A DNA stretch of 64,000 bases from Saccharopolyspora rosea (GTDB taxonomy: Bacteria; Actinomycetota; Actinomycetes; Mycobacteriales; Pseudonocardiaceae), in assembly GCF_025643595.1 (NCBI RefSeq), contig NZ_CP102826.1, forward strand, positions 3,410,001 to 3,474,000, given 5' to 3'. How positions within the stretch are numbered: position 1 is the first letter of the stretch; every line of letters begins with the position of its first letter. This document shows, in pieces, positions 31,939 to 40,211 of this stretch. Made by a program: the position numbers and the translations under genes. A model generated the notes under the pieces. The model did no database searches. It saw only the letters and a program-made list of their open reading frames with translations, and was not told where the DNA came from.

Positions 31939-33585
31939 ATGGGCGGACTCCGCCTGGCGTTGGGCCCGGTCGACTACGTGGTCCTGGGCGCGTACTTCGC
32001 CGTGGTGCTGGGCATCGCGTTCGCGGCCAGGCGCAGCGTCCGCAACAGCCTGGACTTCTTCCTGTCCGGGCGGTCGCTGCCCGCCTGGGTCACCGGACTG
32101 GCGTTCGTGTCGGCGAACCTGGGCGCCACCGAGATCCTCGGCATGGCCGCCAACGGCGCCAAGTACGGCGCCTACACCGTGCACTGGTACCTGATCGGCG
32201 CGATCCCGGCGATGGTGTTCCTCGGCCTGGTGATGATGCCGTTCTACTACAACTCGAAGGTGCGCAGCGTCCCGGAGTTCCTGCTGCTGCGGTTCAGCCG
32301 GTCCTCGCACCTGCTCAGCTCGGTCATCTTCGCGGTCGCGTCGATCCTCATCGCCGGGGTGAACCTGTACGCCCTGGCGATCGTGCTGCGGGCGCTGCTG
32401 GGCTGGCCGTTGCCGCTGTCGGTGGTCACCGCCGGGGTGTTCGTGCTGGCCTACATCGTGCTCGGCGGGCTGTCCTCGGCCATCTACAACGAGGTGCTGC
32501 AGTTCTTCGTCATCGTCGCCGCGCTGGTGCCGCTCACCGTGCTCGGGCTGCTGCGCGTCGGCGGCGTGTCGGGTCTGGTCGAGCGGGTCACCGACACCCG
32601 CGGAGCGCAGTTCCTCACCGCGTGGGGCGGCACCGGGTTCGGCGAGCCCAACCCGCTGGACGCGAACTGGCTGACGATCACGCTCGGCCTGGGGTTCGCG
32701 GTCTCCTTCGGGTACTGGACGACGAACTTCGCCGAGGTGCAGCGCTCCCTGTCGGCGAAGAACCTCTCCGCCGCGCGCCGCACCCCGCTCATCGCGGCCT
32801 TCCCCAAGATGTTCATCCCGGCGATCGTCGTGGTGCCCGGCATCATCGCCGCCGCCGTGGAACCGGCGCTGGGCCGCGGCGTGCAGTACAACGACGCGAT
32901 CCCGCTGCTGATGCGGGACCTGCTGCCCAACGGGGTGCTCGGGCTGGCCGTCACCGGGCTGATGGCCTCGTTCATGGCCGGGATGGCGGCCAACGTCTCC
33001 AGCTTCAACACGGTGTTCACCACCGACATCTGGCAGGCCCACCTGATGCCCGGCCGCGACGACGCGCACTACCTGCGGGTGGGCCGGGTGGTCACCGCCG
33101 TCGGCGTGGTGATCGGGATGGGCACCGCGTTCATCGCGGCGTCGTTCAGCAACATCATGGACTACCTGCAGACCCTGTTCTCATTCTTCAACGTGCCGCT
33201 GTTCGCGACGTTCATCCTCGCGCTGTTCTGGCGGCGCATGACGGCACGGGCGGGTTTCTGGGGTCTGCTGGCCGGAACCGTCGCACCGATCGTGTTCTAC
33301 AGCCTGTACCAGGCGGGCGTGGTGCCGATCCACGCCGACCAGGGCGCGAACATGGTGGGCTCGCTGGTCGCCTTCGTCGTCGACGTCGGCGTGAGCGTGC
33401 CGGTCTCGCTGGCCACCGCGCCGAAACCGGACGCCGAACTCGCGGGACTGGTCTACACGCGCTCGGCGGCCCGGGACCCGGGCGTCGCCGAACCCGGCGA
33501 CCAGGCGTGGTACCGCCGACCGGCCGTGCTGGGCTGGTCCGCGCTGGTGCTGGCGGCGCTGTGCTACGTCCCGTTCAGCCTCTGA
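31939..33585 (+). CDS. Sodium:solute symporter (SSS family, SglT-like sugar transporter)
   Basis: The 548-residue transporter has about fourteen hydrophobic segments. FLSGRSLPAWVTGLAFV in the first periplasmic region, the ILGMAANGAKYG segment and ASFMAGMAANVSSFNTVFTTDI near residue 345 are typical of the Na+/glucose branch of the SSS family, whose sodium site lies in that last helix. ATG 31939 has GAGG eight bases upstream and lies 18 bp after the dehydrogenase stop. It brings in the sugar that the operon oxidises. The sugar itself cannot be told from sequence. Confidence 0.92.
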   Translation: MGGLRLALGPVDYVVLGAYFAVVLGIAFAARRSVRNSLDFFLSGRSLPAWVTGLAFVSANLGATEILGMAANGAKYGAYTVHWYLIGAIPAMVFLGLVMMPFYYNSKVRSVPEFLLLRFSRSSHLLSSVIFAVASILIAGVNLYALAIVLRALLGWPLPLSVVTAGVFVLAYIVLGGLSSAIYNEVLQFFVIVAALVPLTVLGLLRVGGVSGLVERVTDTRGAQFLTAWGGTGFGEPNPLDANWLTITLGLGFAVSFGYWTTNFAEVQRSLSAKNLSAARRTPLIAAFPKMFIPAIVVVPGIIAAAVEPALGRGVQYNDAIPLLMRDLLPNGVLGLAVTGLMASFMAGMAANVSSFNTVFTTDIWQAHLMPGRDDAHYLRVGRVVTAVGVVIGMGTAFIAASFSNIMDYLQTLFSFFNVPLFATFILALFWRRMTARAGFWGLLAGTVAPIVFYSLYQAGVVPIHADQGANMVGSLVAFVVDVGVSVPVSLATAPKPDAELAGLVYTRSAARDPGVAEPGDQAWYRRPAVLGWSALVLAALCYVPFSL

Positions 33586-33627
33586 CCGTTCGCCAGGTCC
33601 GCAGGACCGCCCCGCCAGGAGGACTCG

Positions 33628-33945
33628 ATGAGCGACCACACCCGGCACGCCGCGCACGTCGCCGAACTGGAGGCCCGGTCGGCGAGCAGGTCGAGGCTGT
33701 TCGACGTGCGCACCGTCATCGGCGGCCTGTTCGTCTTCTACGGCGTGCTCATCGGCGGTGCCGGGCTGTTCGCCGACGACGCGGTGCTGCGCAAGGCGCA
33801 GGGCGTGAACATCAACCTCTGGACCGGGCTCGGCATGCTCGCTCTGGGCCTGGCCTTCCTGCTGTGGAGGGCGCTCCGGCCGCTGTCGGGAGAACCGCAT
33901 GACGCACGCCGAACAGATCACCGACCCGCTGGCCCACCACGGTGA
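33628..33945 (+). CDS. Two-helix membrane protein of a sugar-symporter operon
   Basis: The 105-residue protein has an N-terminal charged helix and two hydrophobic segments at about 29-48 and 66-84, separated by a short polar loop. AGGAGG precedes the ATG. It lies between the SSS symporter and the lactonase gene and its last 47 bases overlap the latter in another frame. Small two-helix proteins often accompany SSS symporters in actinobacteria, and a subunit or stabilising role is a guess. No family signature is recognised. Confidence 0.75.
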   Translation: MSDHTRHAAHVAELEARSASRSRLFDVRTVIGGLFVFYGVLIGGAGLFADDAVLRKAQGVNINLWTGLGMLALGLAFLLWRALRPLSGEPHDARRTDHRPAGPPR

Positions 33946-34759
33946 GGGCCCGGTCTGGCACCCGGGCTGGCCCGGCCTGCGCTGGGTGGACATGCTCGCC
34001 GGGGACGTGCTGACCCTGCACGCCGGCACCGGAGCGGTCACCCGCAGCCACGTCGGCTCGGTCGCGGCGGCGCTGCGGCCCTGCCGGGGCGGTGGCGCGA
34101 TCCTCGCCGTCGAGCGGGGTTTCGCGTTCGCCGACGACGCCCTCCAGCGGGTGCGGCCGCTGCCCGAGCTGTGGTCGGACCCGGGAGTGCGGATGAACGA
34201 GGGCGGCTGCGACCCGGACGGCCGGTTCTACTGCGGGTCGATGGCCTACCGGGAGACGCCCGGCGCCGGTGCGCTGCACCGCATCGACGGGCACGGGCGG
34301 GTCACGACCGTGCTGTCGGACGTGACGATCTCCAACGGCCTGCACTGGAGCCCGGACGGCACGACCGCGTACTACGTCGACACCCCCACCCAGCGCGTCG
34401 ACGCCTTCGACTACGCCGACGGCGCGCTGCGGCGCCGCCGACCGCTCGTGCACGTCCCGGCCGAGCGCGGCGCCCCGGACGGGCTGACCGTCGACGCCGA
34501 AGGCTGCCTGTGGGTCGCGTTGTGGGGCGGGGGTGCGGTGCACCGCTACCGCCCGGACGGTCGCCTCGCTGAGGTGCACCCGGTGCCGGCTCCGCGCGTC
34601 ACCGCGTGCACCTTCGGCGGGCCGCGGCTGGACGAGCTGTACGTCACGACGTCCCGCGTGTCCACCGACCTCGACCGCCACCCGGCGGCCGGGGCGGTGT
34701 TCCGCCTGCGCCCGGGCGTGCGGGGCCTGCCGGTCCTGCCCTACGTCCGCGCGGGCTGA
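33899..34759 (+). CDS. SMP-30/gluconolactonase-family protein
   Basis: The 286-residue protein has the six-bladed propeller of the SMP-30/Gnl/LRE family. The metal ligands appear in order: Glu in HGEGPVWHP near residue 16, Asn in NEGGCDPDGRF near 100, Asn in SNGLHWSPDG near 145 and Asp in APDGLTVDAEG near 195. The family hydrolyses sugar lactones with Ca2+ or Zn2+. It starts at ATG 33899 behind GGGAG inside the preceding gene and closes an operon with a sugar dehydrogenase and Na+/sugar symporter, so hydrolysis of the aldonolactone made by the dehydrogenase is the likely role. Confidence 0.9.
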   Translation: MTHAEQITDPLAHHGEGPVWHPGWPGLRWVDMLAGDVLTLHAGTGAVTRSHVGSVAAALRPCRGGGAILAVERGFAFADDALQRVRPLPELWSDPGVRMNEGGCDPDGRFYCGSMAYRETPGAGALHRIDGHGRVTTVLSDVTISNGLHWSPDGTTAYYVDTPTQRVDAFDYADGALRRRRPLVHVPAERGAPDGLTVDAEGCLWVALWGGGAVHRYRPDGRLAEVHPVPAPRVTACTFGGPRLDELYVTTSRVSTDLDRHPAAGAVFRLRPGVRGLPVLPYVRAG

Positions 34760-34765
34760 CCCGGT

Positions 34766-35773
34766 CTACTCGGCGGTGGCGGGCTGCGGCGCGGCGGATT
34801 CCGGAGCGGGCCGGGCGGCCAGGCGGCGGGCGATGGCGGCGCAGACGAGGAGCTGGAGCTGGTGGAACAGCATCATCGGCAGCACCATCAGGCCGAGCCC
34901 GGGCCCGGCGAACAGCACGTTGGCCATGGGCAGCCCGGAGGCCATGCTCTTCTTCGAACCGCAGAAGACGATGGTGATCCGGTCGGCGGTGCCGAACCCG
35001 AGCCACCGCGACACCAGGCTCGTCGTCAGCAACACGGCGGCCAGCAGGACGGCCTCCACCACGAACAGCACGAGCAGCTGCTGCGGGGCGATCCGGTGCC
35101 ACACCCCGGCGACCACGCCCTCGCTGAAGGCCGTGTAGACGATGAGCAGGATCGAGCCCCGGTCGTAGCGGCCGAGCGCCGCGCCGTGCCGCTGCATCCA
35201 GCCCCCGATCCACCGGCGCGCCAGCTGCCCGGCCAGGAACGGGATCAGCAGCTGCACCACGATGTCCACGACGGACGCGGCGGAGACCCCGCCCCCGGCC
35301 CCGCCGAGCAGCAGCGCGACGAGCAGCGGCGTGAGCACGATGCCGAGCAGGCTGGACAGCGAGGCCGAGCAGATCGCCGCCGCGACGTTGCCGCGCGCGG
35401 TCGAGGTGAACGCGATCGAGGACTGCACCGTCGAGGGCAGCGTGCACAGGAACAGCACGCCCAGGTACACCGGCTGCGCGAGGACGCCCGGCACCAGCAC
35501 GGCCAGCGCGAGTCCGAACGCGGGGAACAGCAGGAAGGTGCTCGCGAACACCGTCAGGTGCAGCCGCCAGTGCCGCAGGCCCGCGAGCGCGTCCTGCGGG
35601 GACAGCCGCGCCCCGTACAGGAAGAACAGCAGGCCCACCGCCACCTTGGTGAGCACGTCGAACCCGTCGGCCACCCAGCCGCGCGCCGGCAGCACGGCGG
35701 CGAGCGCCACGGTGCCGAGCATGGCGACCAGGTACGGGTCGGGGCGGAATCGGGCGGGCAGGCTGCCGAGCAT
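34766..35773 (-). CDS. Bile acid:sodium symporter (SBF/BASS)-family transporter
   Basis: The 335-residue protein has about ten hydrophobic segments, the typical BASS count. Landmarks are LPSTVQSSIAFTSTARGN near residue 112 and CGSKKSMASGLPMAN near 275, the two crossover helix regions that hold sodium in the family. This YfeH/SbtA-unrelated branch is called SBF-like and transports organic anions. ATG 35773 lies only 112 bp from a divergent LysR gene, with a perfect LysR box between, so expression is probably LysR-controlled. The transported anion is unknown. Confidence 0.88.
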   Translation of the reverse strand: MLGSLPARFRPDPYLVAMLGTVALAAVLPARGWVADGFDVLTKVAVGLLFFLYGARLSPQDALAGLRHWRLHLTVFASTFLLFPAFGLALAVLVPGVLAQPVYLGVLFLCTLPSTVQSSIAFTSTARGNVAAAICSASLSSLLGIVLTPLLVALLLGGAGGGVSAASVVDIVVQLLIPFLAGQLARRWIGGWMQRHGAALGRYDRGSILLIVYTAFSEGVVAGVWHRIAPQQLLVLFVVEAVLLAAVLLTTSLVSRWLGFGTADRITIVFCGSKKSMASGLPMANVLFAGPGLGLMVLPMMLFHQLQLLVCAAIARRLAARPAPESAAPQPATAE

Positions 35774-35858
35774 GGTCCTTCTTCGGTCGGTGTGACGTTC
35801 GCCCACCAGTCTCGACCGTCGCGCGGTGATGGTGAACCCCGATGACCGTGTTGACTGC

Positions 35859-35875
35859 TATCGCACTTCGCGATA
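35859..35875. promoter_or_regulatory. LysR-box candidate
   Basis: TATCGC-ACTTC-GCGATA at 35859-35875 is a perfect 17-base inverted repeat of the T-N11-A type used by LysR regulators. It lies 10 bases before the LysR start and 85 bases before the divergent transporter start, suited to autoregulation plus activation of the transporter. Confidence 0.75.
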
Positions 35876-35885
35876 AGCAGGCGGG

Positions 35886-36743
35886 GTGTTCGACCCCACG
35901 CTGCTGCGCACGTTCCTCGCCGTGGCCGGAACCCGGAGCTTCACCCAGGCCGCGCAGCGCCTCGGGGTGCGCCAGTCGACCGTGAGCCAGCACGTGCGCA
36001 AGCTGGAGGCGGCCGCCGGGCAGCAGCTCTTCCTGCGCGACACGCACTCGGTGGAGCTGACCGCCGACGGCGAGGCGATGGTCGGCTTCGCGCACGGCAT
36101 CCTGCGGGCCCACGAGCGCGCGGCGAACTACTTCGCCCGCTCGGACCTGCGCGGCCGGGTCCGCTTCGGCACCTCGGAGGACTTCGTGCTCTCCCGGCTG
36201 CCGGAGATCCTGCGGGAGTTCCGGCGCAGCCACCCGCTGATCAGCGTGGAACTCACCGTCGGGCTCAGCGGCACGCTGCACGAGCAGTTGCGCGACGGCG
36301 AACTGGACCTGGTGTTCGGCAAGCGGCGTCCCGGGCAGACCCACGGGCAGCTGGTCTGGCGGGAGCCGCTGGTGTGGATCGCCGCCGAGGACTTCTCGCT
36401 GGACCCGGCCCAGCCGATCCCGCTGATCCTCTACCCGCCGCCGAGCATCAGCCGGGTGCAGGCCCTCGACGCGCTCCAGCGCCACGGCCAGTCGTGGCGG
36501 ATCACCTGCACCAGCGCCAGCCTCAGCGGGCTGCGGGCCGCTGCGCTGGCGGGGCTGGGGATCACCGCGCACGCGCGCAGCCTCATCCCGCCGGGACTCG
36601 CCCCGCTGCGCCCGCGGCGAGGGCTGCCCGAGCTCGGGGAGGTCGAGTTCGTCCTGCTCGGCGACGCGTCCCGGGGCCCGGCCGGGGCGCTCGCCGCGGC
36701 CATCCGGGGCGGCGCCGAACGGCTCCACCAGCCGATGACCTGA
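35886..36743 (+). CDS. LysR-family transcriptional regulator
   Basis: The 285-residue protein has the LysR winged helix at the N-terminus, LLRTFLAVAGTRSFTQAAQR, followed by the recognition helix VRQSTVSQHVRKLE, and a periplasmic-binding-like effector domain from residue 90. GTG 35886 is used as start. The divergent SBF-family transporter and a perfect LysR box in the short intergenic region indicate the usual local regulon. The effector is probably the transported anion or a derivative. Confidence 0.92.
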   Translation: MFDPTLLRTFLAVAGTRSFTQAAQRLGVRQSTVSQHVRKLEAAAGQQLFLRDTHSVELTADGEAMVGFAHGILRAHERAANYFARSDLRGRVRFGTSEDFVLSRLPEILREFRRSHPLISVELTVGLSGTLHEQLRDGELDLVFGKRRPGQTHGQLVWREPLVWIAAEDFSLDPAQPIPLILYPPPSISRVQALDALQRHGQSWRITCTSASLSGLRAAALAGLGITAHARSLIPPGLAPLRPRRGLPELGEVEFVLLGDASRGPAGALAAAIRGGAERLHQPMT

Positions 36744-36823
36744 ACCGCGGTTCGCGCTGCGCGCGGCGGCGGGCGCGGAGGAGGATCGGGGCGTTCCGCG
36801 CACCGACCGACGAAGAGGTCGCC

Positions 36824-37762
36824 ATGGCACGCATCCCCGGCGCGCGCATCGCAGCCCTGGGCCACCACCTCCCCGACGCCGTGTTGACCAGCGAGGACGT
36901 CGGTCGCCGGGTCGGCGTGGCCCCGGAGTGGATCATCGCTCGCACCGGCATCCGCCGACGGCACCGCGCCGCGGCGGACGAGACGGTGGCCGACATGGCG
37001 ACCGCGGCGGCCCGGCACGCGCTGCGGCGCCTGCCCACCGCGCCACCGCTGGACGCGGTGATCGTGGCGACCTCGACCGCGGAGTCCCCGATGCCCGCCG
37101 TCGCGGCCCGGGTGGGCGCCCGCCTCGGTCTCGACGAGCCCGTGGCGTTCGACGTCAACGCCGCGTGCGCCGGGTTCTGCACCGCGCTGGCCGTCGCCGA
37201 CGGCCTGGTGCGCGCCGGCGCCAGCGCCGGAGCGCTCGTGATCGGCGCCGACCGCCCGACGGCGTGGCTGGACTGGGCGGACCGGGACACCGCCGTGCTG
37301 TTCGGCGACGGGGCCGGTGCCGCCGTCGTTCTCCCGCACACCGAGCGCGCGATCGGCCCGGTGCTGTGGGGCAGCCTCGGGGAGCGCGCCGACGCGGTCG
37401 GCATCGACCCGGACACGCGCACGCTGCACCAGCAGGGCCGGGCGGTGTACCGGTGGGCCACCGGGCTCGGCCCGATCGCGCGCCGGACCTGCGAACGCGG
37501 TGGCCTGCCCCCGGAGAAGCTGGCGGCCTTCGTCCCGCACCAGGCGAACCTGCGCATCATCACCGCGCTGGCCCGCTCACTCGACCTGGACGCCGAGGCG
37601 GTGGCCACCGATGTCGTCGACACCGGCAACACGATCGCGGCGACCGTCCCGATCGCGCTGTCCCGGCTGGTCGAGCGCGGCGGCGCCGGGCCCGGCGACA
37701 CCGTCCTGCTGTTCGGCTTCGGCGCCGGGCTCAGCTACGCGGGTCAGCTCGTGACCCTGTGA
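36824..37762 (+). CDS. Beta-ketoacyl-ACP synthase III-type enzyme (KAS III/FabH-like)
   Basis: The 312-residue protein has the KAS III triad: Cys in FDVNAACAGFCTAL near residue 112, His in FVPHQANLRI near 240 and Asn in VDTGNTIAATVP near 270. KAS III condenses an acyl-CoA with malonyl-ACP to start fatty acid or polyketide chains. ATG 36824 follows AGAGG. No fatty acid synthase, ACP or polyketide genes are adjacent; neighbours are a LysR regulator and a YihY-type membrane protein. It may be a secondary starter enzyme for branched or unusual chains. The single-domain form with normal triad indicates activity. Confidence 0.9.
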   Translation: MARIPGARIAALGHHLPDAVLTSEDVGRRVGVAPEWIIARTGIRRRHRAAADETVADMATAAARHALRRLPTAPPLDAVIVATSTAESPMPAVAARVGARLGLDEPVAFDVNAACAGFCTALAVADGLVRAGASAGALVIGADRPTAWLDWADRDTAVLFGDGAGAAVVLPHTERAIGPVLWGSLGERADAVGIDPDTRTLHQQGRAVYRWATGLGPIARRTCERGGLPPEKLAAFVPHQANLRIITALARSLDLDAEAVATDVVDTGNTIAATVPIALSRLVERGGAGPGDTVLLFGFGAGLSYAGQLVTL

Positions 37763-37829
37763 GGCGCCCCCGGCACCGAGGTGATCTCCTCTTGGCGAGC
37801 ACGAACCGGCGAAGGCGGGAGGAGACCGG

Positions 37830-38735
37830 GTGCGCAGCGCGAGGTGGTGGCTGACCGAGTCGGCACCGGCGAGGTTGGTCGCGGGCACGGTCCGCACCGG
37901 CTCCCAGCAGCGGATCACCGGACTGGCCGGGGAGGCTGCGTTCTTCGCGGTGCTCTCGCTGCCGCCGCTGCTGCTGGGGCTGGTCGGGCTGCTCGGCTAC
38001 CTCGCCGAGGCGCTCGGCCGGGACACCGTCGGACCGGTCCGCGAGGCGCTGCTGACCTCCTCGACCACCGTGCTGTCCCCGCAGGTGGTCACCACCGCCG
38101 TCCAGCCGACGCTGGACGAGGTGCTCGGCAGGGGCAGGGCCGGGCTCAGCATCGCGGCGTTCGTGGTGGCGCTGTGGTCCGGCTCCCGCGTCCTGGACGT
38201 CTACATCGACACCATCACGGTGCTGTACGGGCTGTCCGGGTACCGGGGAGTCGCGCGCCAGCGCCTCATGTCCGCGCTGCTGTACACCGTCGGACTGGTC
38301 GTGGGCGTCGCCCTGGTGCCGCTCGTGGTCGTCGGTCCGGACGTGGCGGCCCGGCTGCTGCCCGGGCTGGGCGCGCTCGCGCACCTGGTGTACTGGCCCG
38401 TCGTCCTGCTGCTGTCGGTGGCCTTCCTGAGCACGCTGTACCACCTGGCCATCCCGGTGCGCACGCCCTGGCTGGAGAACCTGCCCGGCGCCGTGGTCGC
38501 GCTCGCCGCGTGGATCGGCGGCAGCATCGCGCTGCGCGCCTACCTCGGCCTGTCCCTCCAGCACAGCCCGGTCTACGGCTCGCTGGCCGCGCCGGTGGCC
38601 GTGCTGCTGTGGTTCTACGTCACCTCCCTGGCGGTGCTCGTCGGCGCCACCATCAACGCCGAGCTCGACCACCTCCGCCCGCACCGGACCACCGCGCGCA
38701 CCCGCGCCGCGGCGGAGACCGAACTCGCCCGGTGA
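37830..38735 (+). CDS. YihY/BrkB-family membrane protein
   Basis: The 301-residue protein has six hydrophobic segments and family marks such as GLAGEAAFFAVLSLPPLLLG near residue 32, ALWSGSRVLDVYIDTI near 115 and GSLAAPVAVLLWFYVTS near 250. The YihY (formerly RNase BN) family has no established biochemical function. GGGAGGAG precedes the GTG start. Convergent with the esterase gene across repeat copy E. Confidence 0.9.
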   Translation: MRSARWWLTESAPARLVAGTVRTGSQQRITGLAGEAAFFAVLSLPPLLLGLVGLLGYLAEALGRDTVGPVREALLTSSTTVLSPQVVTTAVQPTLDEVLGRGRAGLSIAAFVVALWSGSRVLDVYIDTITVLYGLSGYRGVARQRLMSALLYTVGLVVGVALVPLVVVGPDVAARLLPGLGALAHLVYWPVVLLLSVAFLSTLYHLAIPVRTPWLENLPGAVVALAAWIGGSIALRAYLGLSLQHSPVYGSLAAPVAVLLWFYVTSLAVLVGATINAELDHLRPHRTTARTRAAAETELAR

Positions 38736-38823
38736 ACCGCGCCTCGCCGCCTGCCTGGCGAACCTGCTCCCGGCCGCGGTGAGCGCTCTCGCGGCACCGC
38801 TGCCCGGAACGCGGGCCCTGAGT

Positions 38824-38991
38824 GCCTGTCTTTGAACTTGCTCCCGGAAGGGACGTGGCAAGCGGCGCCAGCCGCTTTCTCTTTCGGTGAGTACGCAAGC
38901 AACCGGCACCGCCACGCAAAAGGAGTTCGAAGACAGGCTCTGAGGTTCCGCTCCCGACACTGCCACCCAAAAAGAGTCCGAAGACAGACCC
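38824..38991. repeat. Dispersed MITE-like repeat, deleted form with partial tandem end (copy E)
   Basis: The 117 bp unit 38824-38940 begins GCCTGTCTTTGAAC and ends GTTCGAAGACAGGCTC, inverted termini matching in 14 of 16 places. It carries the AAGCGGC-GCCA-GCCGCTT hairpin and the CACCGGCACCGCCACGCA module. A diverged second right end follows from 38941 to 38991 and reaches the stop codon of the leftward esterase gene. It is nearly identical to copy F. Confidence 0.85.
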
Positions 38992-39837
38992 TCAGCCGAA
39001 GACGACCGCGCGGGCCGCGGCGAACAGCGGCGAGCCGGGGTCGGCGAACGCGGCGGCGGAGCCGATGTGGTCGGTGTCGGGCAGTTCGACGGCGGCGGAC
39101 CGCGCGCCCACCGCGTCCAGCGCGCGCAGCAGTCGGCGGCCCTGGTCGGCGAAGAGGTCGTCGCTCTGGTCCTTGCGGTTCGGCTCGGGGACGCCGAAGG
39201 AGACCACCGTGCGCCCGGGGGCGCGGGTGACGTGGCGGGCCGGGCTGATCCGGGCGAGCTCGCGGGTGTCGCCGAGGTCGGCGACCCCGCTCATGCAGAC
39301 CGCCCCGGCCACCGGGAACGGCAGGTCCGCCGCGGCGGGCCAGTCGGTCATGGTGACCATCGCGGTCAGGTGCGCACCGGCGGAGTGCCCGGCGACCACC
39401 ACGCGTCGCGGGTCGCCGCCGTAGCGCGGCGCCGCCTGCTGCACCCAGGCCACCGCGCGGGCGGCGTCGTCCACGGCCTCGGGGATCGTGTGGTCCGGTT
39501 CCAGGCGGTAGCCGCAGGAGATGAACACCGCGCCGGCCTCCACCCAGGGCAGCGCGAAGTGGTCGTAGAACGCCGGGTGCCCCTCCCGCCAGCGTCCGCC
39601 GTGGAAGTACACGACGACTGGACAGCCCGACGCGCCGTCCGGGTGGAGGACGTCGGCCAGGTGGTACGGGTGCGGACCGTAGCGCTCGTCGGCGTGCGGG
39701 ACGCGGGCGCGCACGCGCTGGCGGGCGGCGAGCGCCGAGCGGTAGAAGCCGCGCCAGTCCGGGTGGTAGTCCTCCGGGTGGGCGCAGCTGGCGAAGTCGG
39801 AGCTGTCGATCGCGCGCGCCTCGTCGGGAAGCGGCAT
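38992..39837 (-). CDS. Alpha/beta hydrolase (kynurenine formamidase/esterase HGG type)
   Basis: The 281-residue protein has the oxyanion-hole motif VVYFHGGRW near residue 75, the nucleophile elbow VVAGHSAGAH near 150 and a late acid-His region ending LPDTDHIGSAA near 258. The HGG form marks the hormone-sensitive-lipase-like and kynurenine-formamidase-like groups that hydrolyse esters or N-formyl bonds. It is a single leftward gene between repeat copy E, which touches its stop codon, and a long intergenic stretch. No tryptophan genes are adjacent, so a carboxylesterase is as likely as a formamidase. Confidence 0.82.
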   Translation of the reverse strand: MPLPDEARAIDSSDFASCAHPEDYHPDWRGFYRSALAARQRVRARVPHADERYGPHPYHLADVLHPDGASGCPVVVYFHGGRWREGHPAFYDHFALPWVEAGAVFISCGYRLEPDHTIPEAVDDAARAVAWVQQAAPRYGGDPRRVVVAGHSAGAHLTAMVTMTDWPAAADLPFPVAGAVCMSGVADLGDTRELARISPARHVTRAPGRTVVSFGVPEPNRKDQSDDLFADQGRRLLRALDAVGARSAAVELPDTDHIGSAAAFADPGSPLFAAARAVVFG

Positions 39838-40211
39838 TCGGGCGTCCTCTCGATCGCGGGACAGAGCAGCCCCATGATCACCCGCTCCCGGGCGGCGACC
39901 AAGATGCGCGCGCTCCGCGCACACCGCTGCGGTCCACATCCCAAAACCCTCACTCGAATGGGTTACGAAATCCCCGCACTGCTACGCAGAGTGTTTCGAT
40001 TCACGCCTCTCGGGTTGGACATGACTTCGATGGGGCGCCGAGACTGGATTCCAGACAGCCGCAGCAAGGACGACGCCGCCCGCGACTGTCCTTCTTTTCG
40101 ATCGACGACTGGATCGATCCACTGCCGCGCCACGAGGACTCCCGGCCCCGCACCGCGCGCGGCGATCACCTCCCGACAGCACCGCACCACCCTTCCCCCG
40201 AGAGGAGAACT
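39838..40211. other. Intergenic region between divergent esterase and efflux genes
   Basis: This 374 bp stretch has no credible gene. It is somewhat less GC-rich than its neighbours around 39945-40090. It should carry the promoters of both divergent genes. A loose dyad around ATCGACGACTGGATCGAT at 40101-40118 could be an operator, but I see nothing stronger. Confidence 0.5.

Noticed and set aside
33628..33945. The two-helix protein gene as a mere shadow of the lactonase gene start
   Set aside because: It has its own AGGAGG site, two clear membrane helices and 270 bases of sequence before the overlap, so I kept it as real.
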